Shown one piece after another: positions 16,851 through 25,267 of a stretch of 64,000 bases of DNA. The stretch lies in the NCBI RefSeq assembly GCF_900106775.1, contig NZ_FNNQ01000003.1, positions 195,636 through 259,635 on the forward strand, written 5' to 3'. The position numbers and the translations under genes were made by a program. The stretch is from Marininema mesophilum (GTDB lineage: Bacteria > Bacillota > Bacilli > Thermoactinomycetales > DSM-45169). The notes beneath the pieces were generated by a model. The model saw only the letters and a list, made by a program, of their open reading frames with translations, was not told where the DNA came from and did not search any database. Positions within the stretch are counted from its first letter, which is position 1. Each line of letters begins with the position of its first letter.

Positions 16851-17417
16851 GTGATCCTGCCCTTTGCTACAACCAACGACGATAAATTAAAAGAAGCAGA
16901 ACGTGTACTAAAACCCCATGGGATCGAGGTCACTCCGCTAAGGCTCACCTTGATGGAACCAGATACGGGAAGTATTGAGGCGGTGGCGTGGGAGAAGTTA
17001 AAGCAAGTCTGTGAACTAGGATATGAGCGAGTGATGGTGGATGATGCAGGAATCTTTTTTGCCGCCTATCCTCATTTTCCTGGAATTTTGACCAAGCGGG
17101 TCTTTGATCGCATTGGATATAAAGGAATACTAAAACTATTGGAAGGGGAGAGTAGGCAAGCCTGGTTTGAAGGGGCGATGGGTGTCATATGGGATGGTGA
17201 AAGGGCAGTTTTTTCTGCCAAGACCCCAGGTAGACTCCTGGGAAAAGTTCCCCAAAATATGCCGGATGAGCCGGGATTTCCTTTTAATCGAATCTTTGTG
17301 CCAGATGGTGAAACCCGTACCTTTGCCCAGATGTCCCTGGAAGAACGGGAGGCATATTCTTACCGGGGACAGGTGTTACATAGGATAGCAAGCTGGCTAA
17401 TCAACCAGGGAATATGA
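16851..17417 (+). CDS. HAM1/RdgB family non-canonical purine NTP pyrophosphatase, divergent
   Basis: A 188-residue protein with the Ham1 layout: opening FATTNDDKLKEAERVL, the metal-binding MVDDAGIFF segment (canonical EDSGL), PHFPGILTKRV (canonical PGVYSARY), EREAYSYRGQVL near the C-terminus (canonical KNAISHRGKAL). Ham1 proteins hydrolyse ITP, dITP and XTP to the monophosphate and protect DNA and RNA from deaminated purines. The departures from the bacterial RdgB consensus suggest a second, divergent subgroup. I prefer the GTG at 16851, seven bases after GGAGGG, over the ATG at 16836. Confidence 0.8.
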   Translation: MILPFATTNDDKLKEAERVLKPHGIEVTPLRLTLMEPDTGSIEAVAWEKLKQVCELGYERVMVDDAGIFFAAYPHFPGILTKRVFDRIGYKGILKLLEGESRQAWFEGAMGVIWDGERAVFSAKTPGRLLGKVPQNMPDEPGFPFNRIFVPDGETRTFAQMSLEEREAYSYRGQVLHRIASWLINQGI

Positions 17418-17446
17418 TTGACGGTCAATCAACGGGGTGTTACACT
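17418..17446 (+). promoter_or_regulatory. Sigma-A promoter of the his operon
   Basis: TTGACG, 17 bases, TACACT, about 77 bases before the hisZ ATG. No T-box or leader-peptide attenuator is seen in the short leader. Confidence 0.75.
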
Positions 17447-17522
17447 ACTAGGAAAATGCCTAATCCTTCATTTCATTAGCGAACTAAAGTAAATGTGAAG
17501 GTAAGCATGAGGAGTGGAACGG

Positions 17523-18683
17523 ATGTCCAACATACGTACATTTGAAAAACCGACGGGCGTCCGTGATCTACCGCCGGATATAACCGCTAAGAAACGGTGG
17601 GTAGAAGCCCGTGTGGAAGCATGCTTCCGTCGGTGGGGATATCGTGAAGTAGTAACCCCAACCTTAGAGTATTTTGAGACGGTAGGTGGCGCTAGTGCCA
17701 TTGCAGAAGATAAACTCTTTAAGTTATTAGATAAACAGGGACAGACATTAGTTCTTCGTCCAGATCATACCGCGCCGATTGCGCGTGTTGTGGCCTCTCT
17801 TCTGCGGGATGAACCTGTTCCTATGCGTCTTCATTATCATGGGAATGTTTTCCGAGCACAGGATAGGGAAGCAGGAAGGTTTGCCGAGTTTCATCAGTCT
17901 GGTGTAGAGCTGGTAGGCGGTGCATCCCCAGAAGCGGATGCTGAGATCATCGCATTAGCGGTGGAGTCGCTCCGAGAGTTAGGCATCACCCCGATTCAAG
18001 TGGCAGTAGGCCATATTGATCTGTTGGATGCACTTTTACTTGAGCAGACGGGATCAAGTGATTCAGTTGCGAAGTTGAAAGAGAGCCTTGGGGCGCGAAA
18101 CATTGTGTCCTACCGCGAGAACGTTAAAGAGTTGAATATCCCTTCAACCAATCGGGAAAAGCTTCTACAACTGCTTCGATTCCGTGGCGGTTATCAGGTG
18201 TTGTCAGAGCTAGAAGCGACGACATCCTGTGAACGTGCCTTGGAAAGGATCAATCACCTTCGTGCTATATGGACAGCCTTGGAGGATTGGGGCGTAGCTG
18301 AGTATGTCATTTTTGATCTTTCATTAGTGGGAAGCTTAGATTACTATACAGGCATTTATTTTGAAGGATATGGAGCAGAAGGATATTACCTTCTCTCTGG
18401 AGGTCGCTACGATCATTTATTAGAACGCTTTGATCGGGACAATCCCGCTCGTGGATTCGCTTTGAAAACGGATCGCCTTATTATGGCGAGTCCTGGTGGA
18501 TTGATGGAGGAAGAACGGATAGCCCTTGTGTATCCCGAAGAGTTGCGCCGAGCAGCTTTTCAAAGGGCTCATGAATTACGAAATCAAGGTAAAGTGGTTG
18601 GCCTCTATAAGGAAGAGGAAATGGATTCCTCTGCCCAGGATTATGATCGTGTGCTTCATGTGGGGGAGGGATTTGATGGCTGA
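17523..18683 (+). CDS. hisZ: ATP phosphoribosyltransferase regulatory subunit
   Basis: HisZ is the histidyl-tRNA-synthetase-like partner that short-form HisG needs for activity and for histidine feedback. The 386-residue protein has the class II synthetase fold: KPTGVRDLPPD at the N-terminus, PTLEYFETV, motif 2 MRLHYHGNVFRAQ, and the HisS-like YTGIYFEGYGAEGYYLLSGGRYD. It lacks the anticodon-binding domain of true HisS. The ATG at 17523 follows GGAG by eight bases. It heads the his operon and overlaps hisG by eight bases. Confidence 0.96.
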   Translation: MSNIRTFEKPTGVRDLPPDITAKKRWVEARVEACFRRWGYREVVTPTLEYFETVGGASAIAEDKLFKLLDKQGQTLVLRPDHTAPIARVVASLLRDEPVPMRLHYHGNVFRAQDREAGRFAEFHQSGVELVGGASPEADAEIIALAVESLRELGITPIQVAVGHIDLLDALLLEQTGSSDSVAKLKESLGARNIVSYRENVKELNIPSTNREKLLQLLRFRGGYQVLSELEATTSCERALERINHLRAIWTALEDWGVAEYVIFDLSLVGSLDYYTGIYFEGYGAEGYYLLSGGRYDHLLERFDRDNPARGFALKTDRLIMASPGGLMEEERIALVYPEELRRAAFQRAHELRNQGKVVGLYKEEEMDSSAQDYDRVLHVGEGFDG

Positions 18684-19326
18684 GCGAACACCACTAACGA
18701 TTGCGATGCCGAAGGGGCGGATTTTTGGGGAGGCATTAGAACTCCTAAAAGCGGCCGGATTGAATGTGCCGACTGATCTGACAGAGGACTCACGGAAGCT
18801 AACTGTAGAAGTACCTGGTGAGAAGATCTCCTTCTTAATGGTGAAACCGATGGATGTACCTACCTATGTGGAACACGGTGTTGCTGATCTTGGTGTTGTA
18901 GGGAAGGATGTCCTGATGGAAGAGGAACGGGATGTTCATGAGCTACTCGATCTTAAGATTAGCCCCTGCCGAATCTCAGTTGCGGGGATGCCGGACTGGA
19001 CTCCTGTTGCTAACCCAAAGGTAGCTAGTAAATATCCGCGCATCGCCAATCGTTGGTTTATGGAGCAAAGACAGCAGGTACAGGTGATTCACTTAAATGG
19101 TTCCGTAGAATTGGCACCACTCATCGGGCTGGCAGATCGTATTGTCGATATTGTATCCAGTGGTCGCACATTGCAGGAGAATGGCCTCATTGAATTAGAG
19201 GAAATCACCCAAATCACCTCTCGCTTGATTGCTAACCGGGCAAGTTATCGGTTAAAAAATGAAGGGATCGATGCAATCGTGGAGGGACTCGCCCATGTGG
19301 TCGGGCAGGAAGGAGAAAAGCGATGA
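18676..19326 (+). CDS. hisG: ATP phosphoribosyltransferase, short form
   Basis: HisG joins ATP and PRPP to phosphoribosyl-ATP, the committed step of histidine synthesis. At 216 residues it is the short form, lacking the C-terminal regulatory domain and so dependent on HisZ, encoded directly upstream. Signatures: IAMPKGRIFGEA at the N-terminus, DLGVVGKDVL, and the PRPP-binding ADRIVDIVSSGRTLQENGL. The ATG at 18676 lies inside the end of hisZ. It overlaps hisD by four bases. Confidence 0.97.
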   Translation: MAERTPLTIAMPKGRIFGEALELLKAAGLNVPTDLTEDSRKLTVEVPGEKISFLMVKPMDVPTYVEHGVADLGVVGKDVLMEEERDVHELLDLKISPCRISVAGMPDWTPVANPKVASKYPRIANRWFMEQRQQVQVIHLNGSVELAPLIGLADRIVDIVSSGRTLQENGLIELEEITQITSRLIANRASYRLKNEGIDAIVEGLAHVVGQEGEKR

Positions 19327-20597
19327 TTGCCATCGTGAAAGCCGCAGAGTTATTTACCCGCCGGGAGGAAGAGGCTGTTAGTCCAAAGCAAGAACGGGCT
19401 GTACAAGAGATTCTCTCCCGTGTAAAGAGAGAAGGAGATACGGCTGTACGAGAGCTGACAGCCCGATTGGATGGTGTAGAGCTGGCCCAATTCCAAGTGA
19501 AGGAATCGGAAATCGACGCGGCAGTGGCAACGATATCCCCTGGGGCGAAGGAAGCATTAGCCCTTGCGGCTAGACGGATTCGAAGCTACCACGAGCGGCA
19601 AAAAAGCAACTCCTGGATAGAAGCTGAGGAGGATGGCACGGTTTTAGGTCAGTTAGTCCGCCCCTTGGCACGGGTAGGACTTTATGTGCCGGGGGGACGC
19701 GCAGCCTATCCCTCTACTGTGCTGATGACCGCCATTCCTGCATCGGTCGCGGGTACAGAAGAAGTGGTCATGGTGACACCGCCTGGTCCTGACGGAGAGG
19801 TACCAGCCATCACTTTGGCTGCAGCGCGTGAGGCAGGGGTGACACGGGTATTTAAAATGGGGGGAGCACAGGCAGTAGCGGCCCTTGCATATGGAACCGA
19901 GAGTATTCCCCAGGTGGATAAGATCGTGGGCCCAGGAAATATCTATGTCGCCCTTGCAAAACGGATGGTGTATGGACAGGTGGATATTGATGCGATTGCA
20001 GGGCCGAGTGAAATTGTGGTGATCGCGGATGAGAATGCCGATCCTGTCTATATTGCGGCAGATCTACTCTCCCAGGCTGAACATGACCCGATGGCCTCCG
20101 CCGTTTTGCTCACCCCATCGGCTTCCTTAGCTGAAGGAGTGACCAATGAGCTTCAGCGTCAATGTGAAGCTTTGCCTCGTGCAGAGATTGCTGCTGCGTC
20201 ATTACTTAACCATGGTGCTCTTTGTATAACACGAGATTTGGCAGAAGCGATAGAACTGGCCAATCGCTTGGCTCCAGAGCATCTGGAGCTGATGGTAGAG
20301 GATCCTTGGCTCTGGGTGGGTCAAATAAAGAATGCGGGGGCCCTTTTTCTTGGCCCATGGAGCCCAGAAGCGGTGGGAGATTATCTGGCGGGACCGAATC
20401 ACGTATTGCCGACCAATGGGACAGCTCGATTTTTTTCAGCCCTTTCCGTTGATGATTTTTCCAAGAAGACGAGCTTAATTTCCTATAGTCAAAGGGCGTT
20501 ACTTCGTGATGGCCCTGGGGTGATTACCCTTGCTGAAGCCGAGGGTCTTCAGGGGCATGCAGCATCCATTCGAGCACGTATTGAGAAGGAGGAGTAG
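19323..20597 (+). CDS. hisD: Histidinol dehydrogenase
   Basis: HisD oxidises L-histidinol to histidine in two NAD-dependent steps, the last reactions of the pathway. The 424-residue length is normal. Motifs: RPLARVGLYVPGGRAAYPSTVLM, VDKIVGPGNIYVALAKRMVYG, the zinc and substrate region DLLSQAEHDPMASAVL and the general-base region APEHLELM followed by GPNHVLPT. Overlaps hisG by four bases; hisB starts two bases after its stop. Confidence 0.97.
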   Translation: MIAIVKAAELFTRREEEAVSPKQERAVQEILSRVKREGDTAVRELTARLDGVELAQFQVKESEIDAAVATISPGAKEALALAARRIRSYHERQKSNSWIEAEEDGTVLGQLVRPLARVGLYVPGGRAAYPSTVLMTAIPASVAGTEEVVMVTPPGPDGEVPAITLAAAREAGVTRVFKMGGAQAVAALAYGTESIPQVDKIVGPGNIYVALAKRMVYGQVDIDAIAGPSEIVVIADENADPVYIAADLLSQAEHDPMASAVLLTPSASLAEGVTNELQRQCEALPRAEIAAASLLNHGALCITRDLAEAIELANRLAPEHLELMVEDPWLWVGQIKNAGALFLGPWSPEAVGDYLAGPNHVLPTNGTARFFSALSVDDFSKKTSLISYSQRALLRDGPGVITLAEAEGLQGHAASIRARIEKEE

Positions 20598-20599
20598 GT

Positions 20600-21193
20600 A
20601 TGAGTCACCACCGAAGCGGGAGTATCCAACGTACAACGAAAGAGACCAACATTCAGTTGAACATCCAGTTAGATGGTCAAGGTGAAACGGAGCTCTCCAC
20701 GGGGGTGCCTTTCTTGGAGCATATGCTGGATTTATTTGCGAAACATGGCTTATTTGATTTGAAGGTGGTCGCCCAGGGAGATAATGAGATCGATGATCAT
20801 CATACTGTGGAGGATATTGCGATTTGTCTTGGGCAGGCGATCCGAGAAGCCTTGGGCGATAAAAAAGGAATTCGTCGCTATGGGGATGCTTGGGTACCGA
20901 TGGATGATGCCCTCGGTCAAGTGATATTGGATCTTTCCAATCGGCCTCATTTGGAATTTAGCGCTGAGTTTCCACGAGAGAAGGTAGGAAACTTTGATAC
21001 GGAACTGGTGCATGAATTTTTCTGGAAACTTGCCTTGGAGGCAAGAATGAATCTGCATGTTATTCTTCATTATGGACGGAACACCCATCATATGATTGAA
21101 GTTCTCTTCAAGGCGTTGGGAAGAGCGTTAGATACAGCGATTCAAATTGATCCGCGGGTAAAATCAGTTCCATCTTCCAAGGGAGTGTTATAA
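20600..21193 (+). CDS. hisB: Imidazoleglycerol-phosphate dehydratase
   Basis: A monofunctional 197-residue HisB that dehydrates imidazole glycerol phosphate to imidazole acetol phosphate. The manganese-binding motifs GVPFLEHMLDLFAKHG and DDHHTVEDIAICLG are intact, as is the C-terminal ARMNLHVILHYGRNTHHMIE. A strong AAGGAGGAG precedes the ATG. No phosphatase domain is fused, so histidinol-phosphatase must be elsewhere. Confidence 0.97.
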   Translation: MSHHRSGSIQRTTKETNIQLNIQLDGQGETELSTGVPFLEHMLDLFAKHGLFDLKVVAQGDNEIDDHHTVEDIAICLGQAIREALGDKKGIRRYGDAWVPMDDALGQVILDLSNRPHLEFSAEFPREKVGNFDTELVHEFFWKLALEARMNLHVILHYGRNTHHMIEVLFKALGRALDTAIQIDPRVKSVPSSKGVL

Positions 21194-21194
21194 C

Positions 21195-21821
21195 ATGATC
21201 GCCATTATCGACTACGGTGTAGGTAATTTATATAGTGTCAGTCAAGCATTACAGCGAATGGGATACGAATACACCATTACAGCAGATGAAGAGACGATCC
21301 GAGCTGCCGATGGTGTCATTTTGCCCGGTGTAGGCACTTTTGGCGATGCGATGTTGGAGCTGAAGCGACGGGATTTAGTCGATGTGATTCGCGATATTGC
21401 TCTTTGTGAGGGAAAGCCACTCCTTGGAATCTGTCTGGGTATGCAACTCCTTTTTACGAGTAGTGATGAACACGGATATCATCAGGGGCTACATCTCTTG
21501 TCGGGCCATGTGAAACGGTTTTCTGGAGACTTTAACATTCCCCATATAGGATGGAACGATCTACGCTTCCATAGTCCGCACCCCTTATTAAAGAGTGTGG
21601 AAGAGGGGGCTGTCTATTTTGTGCACTCGTATCATGTCTTCCCCGATAATCCAGATGATATCTTGGCAGTAACGGACTACTACGGGGATGTGACAGCCAT
21701 TGTCGGGCGAAATCAGATATATGGCATGCAGTTTCACCCAGAAAAAAGTGGAGATACCGGGCAACGCTTGTTGGAGAACTTTGCTCGCCTATGCTGTAAA
21801 ACGGAGGTGCCAATAGGATGA
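21195..21821 (+). CDS. hisH: Imidazole glycerol phosphate synthase, glutaminase subunit
   Basis: HisH supplies ammonia from glutamine to HisF. The 208-residue class I amidotransferase has DYGVGNLYSV at the start, the nucleophile in GICLGMQLLF, and the His-Glu pair in MQFHPEKSGDTGQRLL. It forms the bifunctional synthase with HisF encoded two genes on. It starts one base after hisB and overlaps hisA by four bases. Confidence 0.97.
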   Translation: MIAIIDYGVGNLYSVSQALQRMGYEYTITADEETIRAADGVILPGVGTFGDAMLELKRRDLVDVIRDIALCEGKPLLGICLGMQLLFTSSDEHGYHQGLHLLSGHVKRFSGDFNIPHIGWNDLRFHSPHPLLKSVEEGAVYFVHSYHVFPDNPDDILAVTDYYGDVTAIVGRNQIYGMQFHPEKSGDTGQRLLENFARLCCKTEVPIG

Positions 21822-22552
21822 GCTTTGTCGTCTATCCAGCTATTGATTTGCGTGGAGGAAAATGTGTCCGTCTATATCAAGGTGATTATGAAGCAGAGAC
21901 GGTATATGACGAGGACCCTCTTACTGTTGCCCGTCGATGGGTTAATGAAGGAGCCGAGTGGCTCCATGTGGTTGATCTAGATGGTGCTCGTTCCGGTGAT
22001 CCCATTCACCTACCCGTGATCCGAGAAATTACCCGTACCTTACAAATTCCTGTGCAAATGGGCGGTGGTGTACGGGATATGGCAAGGTTGGAGGAGCTTC
22101 TAGAGTGGGGCGTATCCCGTGTCATTATCGGCTCAGCGGCTATTGACGATCCCGAGTTTGTGAAAGCGGCGTTAGGTTCCTACGGAGATAGAGTGGCCCT
22201 TGGGTTAGATGCCTGGGATGGTCGTGTAGCTACCCATGGATGGCAAGAGAATTCAGGGGTGCTGGTAGAGGATCTAGCTAAGGAGATGGTAGCCTTTGGC
22301 GCGGAGACCTTCATCTTTACCGATATCTCCCGGGATGGTACCTTACATGGCCCCAACATTCCCGCGGTACGAAACCTCGCCTTCGCCTCAGGTAAAAGGG
22401 TGATTGCTTCAGGTGGAGTCCATTCGGTGGCGGACATTCAGGAGCTCGCACGTCATCAAGACGAAGGGGTAACGGGTGTGATTGTTGGGAAGGCCCTCTA
22501 TACGGCGAATGTAGATTTAGCAGAGGCTCTGGCTAGGTTGAAGGAGGAATAG
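21818..22552 (+). CDS. hisA: ProFAR isomerase
   Basis: HisA is the (beta-alpha)8 barrel that opens the ribose ring of ProFAR by an Amadori rearrangement. The 244-residue protein has the catalytic Asp in YPAIDLRGGKCVRLYQGD, the first phosphate site QMGGGVRD, and the second catalytic Asp in FTDISRDGTLHGPN. It overlaps hisH by four bases and is followed two bases later by hisF. Confidence 0.97.
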   Translation: MSFVVYPAIDLRGGKCVRLYQGDYEAETVYDEDPLTVARRWVNEGAEWLHVVDLDGARSGDPIHLPVIREITRTLQIPVQMGGGVRDMARLEELLEWGVSRVIIGSAAIDDPEFVKAALGSYGDRVALGLDAWDGRVATHGWQENSGVLVEDLAKEMVAFGAETFIFTDISRDGTLHGPNIPAVRNLAFASGKRVIASGGVHSVADIQELARHQDEGVTGVIVGKALYTANVDLAEALARLKEE

Positions 22553-22554
22553 GA

Positions 22555-23313
22555 TTGATTAGGAAACGGATTATCCCGTGTTTGGATGTAAAGGATGGCC
22601 GAGTTGTGAAGGGCGTCTCCTTTCTCAATCTGAGGGATGCAGGTGATCCTGTAGAATTGGCTACTCAGTATGATCAATCCGGGGCGGATGAGGTTGTTTT
22701 CTTGGATATCTCTGCTTCCCAGGAGGGGCGAGGAACCATGATTGAGGTGGTCCGTCAAGCTGCTGGTCAGTTGCGCATTCCCTTCACTGTAGGTGGGGGG
22801 ATACGTGATCCTGAGGATATGTTTCAACTGCTTCGGGCAGGGGCGGACAAGGTATCGGTAAATACAGCGGCCATCCTTGACCCCTCACTGATTGCGGCAG
22901 GGGCACGCCGATTTGGGAATCAATGTATCGTTGTAGCGATTGATGCCCGCTGGGAGGAAGATGAGGATGATTGGTTTGTCTATACCCATGGCGGTCGCAA
23001 GAAAACGGGATTGCGTGTGGTCGATTGGGCCCAGGAGGCGGTCAGCCTTGGTGCTGGAGAAATCCTTCTTACCAGTATGGATCAGGATGGGCAGAAAAAT
23101 GGGTTTGATATTCCTCTTACCCAGGCAGTTACATCTGCTGTTCGTGTACCTGTGATTGCTTCAGGTGGAGCGGGTACAGAGGAGGATTTTGTAGAGGTGT
23201 TCCAAGAGACGCCTGTTGAGGCTGCACTGGCGGCATCGATTTTTCACTATCGAGAAATCAGCCTAGAGGATCTAAAAGCCACTTTGCGAGAAGAGGGGGT
23301 ACATGTACGATGA
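22555..23313 (+). CDS. hisF: Imidazole glycerol phosphate synthase, cyclase subunit
   Basis: HisF combines ammonia from HisH with PRFAR to give imidazole glycerol phosphate and AICAR. The 252-residue barrel shows IPCLDVKDGRVVKGVSF (catalytic Asp11), FTVGGGIRD, and the second catalytic Asp in TSMDQDGQKNGFD. The start is TTG after AAGGAGGAAT. It overlaps hisIE by four bases. Confidence 0.97.
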   Translation: MIRKRIIPCLDVKDGRVVKGVSFLNLRDAGDPVELATQYDQSGADEVVFLDISASQEGRGTMIEVVRQAAGQLRIPFTVGGGIRDPEDMFQLLRAGADKVSVNTAAILDPSLIAAGARRFGNQCIVVAIDARWEEDEDDWFVYTHGGRKKTGLRVVDWAQEAVSLGAGEILLTSMDQDGQKNGFDIPLTQAVTSAVRVPVIASGGAGTEEDFVEVFQETPVEAALAASIFHYREISLEDLKATLREEGVHVR

Positions 23314-23942
23314 TTGAAAGTGAGGCTCTTACCCTCGATTGGGAGCTCCTTCGTTTTGATACCAATGGACTAATTCCAGCAATTATACAAGATGCGACGA
23401 GTAAGGAAGTACTAACCCTGGCGTATATGAATAAAGATTCTATAATAAAAACCCTAGAGACGAGAGAAACCTGGTTTTGGAGTCGCTCTCGGCAAGAGTT
23501 ATGGAATAAAGGTGCTACATCGGGGAACCGTCAGCATGTCGTCTCCATTGGTGCGGACTGTGATCAGGATGCGTTATTAGTTCGGGTGCAACCTAAGGGT
23601 CCTGCTTGTCATACAGGAAAGACCTCTTGTTTTCCTGAGGGAACTGGATTAACGGATCGATACGCGATTTTTAATGAACTAGAGACGGTAATTGCCTCAC
23701 GCGAAGCAGAACGTCCTAAGGACTCTTATACCACCTACCTTTTTAATGAAGGGGTAGATAAAATTTTAAAGAAGATCGGAGAAGAGGCTGGTGAAGTGAT
23801 TATCGCAGCCAAAAATCGTTCCCATGAAGAGCTTACCTGGGAAACCGCTGATCTTCTTTTTCATCTCCTGGTCCTTTTGCGAGAACAAAAGCTTCCATGG
23901 GATGCTGTATTAGCCGAATTAAAAAAACGACATGGCCAATAA
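23310..23942 (+). CDS. hisIE: Bifunctional PR-AMP cyclohydrolase / PR-ATP pyrophosphatase
   Basis: A 210-residue fusion that performs the second and third steps of histidine synthesis. Residues about 10-115 are HisI, with the metal-binding CDQDALLVRVQPKGPACHTG motif and SCF cysteine; residues about 120-210 are HisE, a MazG-like helical domain with KIGEEAGEVIIAAKN. This ends the operon. The hisC aminotransferase is absent from the cluster and must lie elsewhere or be replaced by another aminotransferase. Confidence 0.96.
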   Translation: MIESEALTLDWELLRFDTNGLIPAIIQDATSKEVLTLAYMNKDSIIKTLETRETWFWSRSRQELWNKGATSGNRQHVVSIGADCDQDALLVRVQPKGPACHTGKTSCFPEGTGLTDRYAIFNELETVIASREAERPKDSYTTYLFNEGVDKILKKIGEEAGEVIIAAKNRSHEELTWETADLLFHLLVLLREQKLPWDAVLAELKKRHGQ

Positions 23943-23996
23943 GAAGGGGCTGATTCAAAGAAGGCAAGGGCCTTGTTGGAATCAGCCTCTTCTTAG
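23943..23996 (+). terminator. Terminator of the his operon
   Basis: GAAGGGGCTGATTC / GAATCAGCCTCTTC stem, 14 bp, with a GC-rich apical hairpin; only a short T-run follows. Confidence 0.75.
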
Positions 23997-24075
23997 CCTT
24001 TCGAAAAATTTCGATGAATCGTGTAGGAATCAGTCACAAAATGTGGCCTTTCCTCGTTGAATCCATTGAGGGCCG

Positions 24076-24105
24076 TTGACGTGTAGTCCTATATATTCGT
24101 ACAAT
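24076..24105 (+). promoter_or_regulatory. Sigma-A promoter of the PRPP synthetase paralogue
   Basis: TTGACG, 18 bases, TACAAT, 94 bases before the ATG at 24199. Confidence 0.7.
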
Positions 24106-24198
24106 ATAGGAAAACACAGGAATTTGGGCCCTATATCCGGAAAGGGTAAAAGAGCTTTTCTTATAATTAAGGGTGTGCTACCCGGTAAGGGGGATCTG

Positions 24199-25149
24199 AT
24201 GCATTCCAAAGGATTCATGCTCTTTTCAGGAACGTCTAACAGGAGCTTGGCGGAGAAAATCGCTAAAGAATTGAGGATGCACCTTGGGAAGGTGCACATC
24301 AGTCGCTTCCAAAGTGGAGAGATTTATATCCACTATGAAGAGAGTGTGCGAAATGCGGATGTATACCTTGTTCAGTCCCTCTTCCAGCCGGTCAATGACC
24401 ACCTGATGGAAACGCTCTTCATGGTCGATGCGGCTCGAAGAGCTTCGGCACGCAGTGTAACGGTGGTGTTACCTTACTTTTGCTATGCGCGTCAAGAAAA
24501 AAAGGACGCACCCCGGGAACCGATTTCAGCTAAGGTGGTAGCGGACCTTCTTCATACGGTCGGGGTAGATCGTGTAATTACCCTGGATCTACATGCACCA
24601 GCTATCCAAGGATTTTTCCATATTCCTGTGGATCATCTGACTGCTCTGGATCAGATTACTGAATATCTAGCAAATAAAGAAATAGTGAACCCGGTGGTTG
24701 TCTCCCCAGATGCAGGTCGTGTCAAAATGGCAGAGAAGCTGGCATCATACTTAGATACTCCCTTTGCTATCATGATGAAGCGTCGCCCTGTTCACAACGA
24801 AGCAAGCGTAACCCATATTATTGGGGAAGTGGCTGGACGTACCCCTATTATTATTGAAGACATCATCGATACAGGTGGGACGATTGTTAGTGTGATCGAA
24901 GGTTTATTGGAAAAAGGGGCAAAAGAGGCGTATGTTTGTGCCACCCATGCTGTTTTGTCTGGGGACGGACTGCAGAAGCTAAACCACCCTGGAATCCGAG
25001 AAGTGTTATTCACGGATTCGATTCCTCTTCAACCAGGGTCCACCAGTGATCGAATCCATGTCATCTCCGTTGCTTCGTTGTTATCAAAAGCGATTCAATT
25101 GATTCAAGAGGGTGGATCGATTAGTACGTTGTTTCGCGCAGGAATGTGA
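24199..25149 (+). CDS. Ribose-phosphate pyrophosphokinase, divergent paralogue
   Basis: A 316-residue PRPP synthetase (ribose 5-phosphate plus ATP to PRPP plus AMP), of normal length. Visible are the opening FSGTSNRSLAEKIA, FQSGEIYIHYEESVR, the ATP site RQEKKDAPREPISAK, metal-binding DLHAPAIQGFF and the PRPP loop EDIIDTGGTIVS. The pyrophosphate-binding loop reads SPDAGRVKMAEKLA where the housekeeping enzyme has SPDHGGVTRARKLA. The housekeeping prs normally sits by gcaD, so this is likely a second copy. Its place after the his operon suggests PRPP supply for HisG, but it has its own promoter. AAGGGGG precedes the ATG. Confidence 0.88.
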   Translation: MHSKGFMLFSGTSNRSLAEKIAKELRMHLGKVHISRFQSGEIYIHYEESVRNADVYLVQSLFQPVNDHLMETLFMVDAARRASARSVTVVLPYFCYARQEKKDAPREPISAKVVADLLHTVGVDRVITLDLHAPAIQGFFHIPVDHLTALDQITEYLANKEIVNPVVVSPDAGRVKMAEKLASYLDTPFAIMMKRRPVHNEASVTHIIGEVAGRTPIIIEDIIDTGGTIVSVIEGLLEKGAKEAYVCATHAVLSGDGLQKLNHPGIREVLFTDSIPLQPGSTSDRIHVISVASLLSKAIQLIQEGGSISTLFRAGM

Positions 25150-25267
25150 CTGCTAAAGGCGGGTATCGCCTCGAACCATGAGAGAATAGGTAATCTTCTT
25201 GAAGTGTGATATACTTTTTTCGATATTGAGAAGAGTAGCTTCAATACCCTGATGGGTGGGGAATACG

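Noticed and set aside
17447..17522. T-box leader for the his operon
   Set aside because: No TGGNACC T-box sequence or specifier hairpin, and the leader is only about 70 bases.
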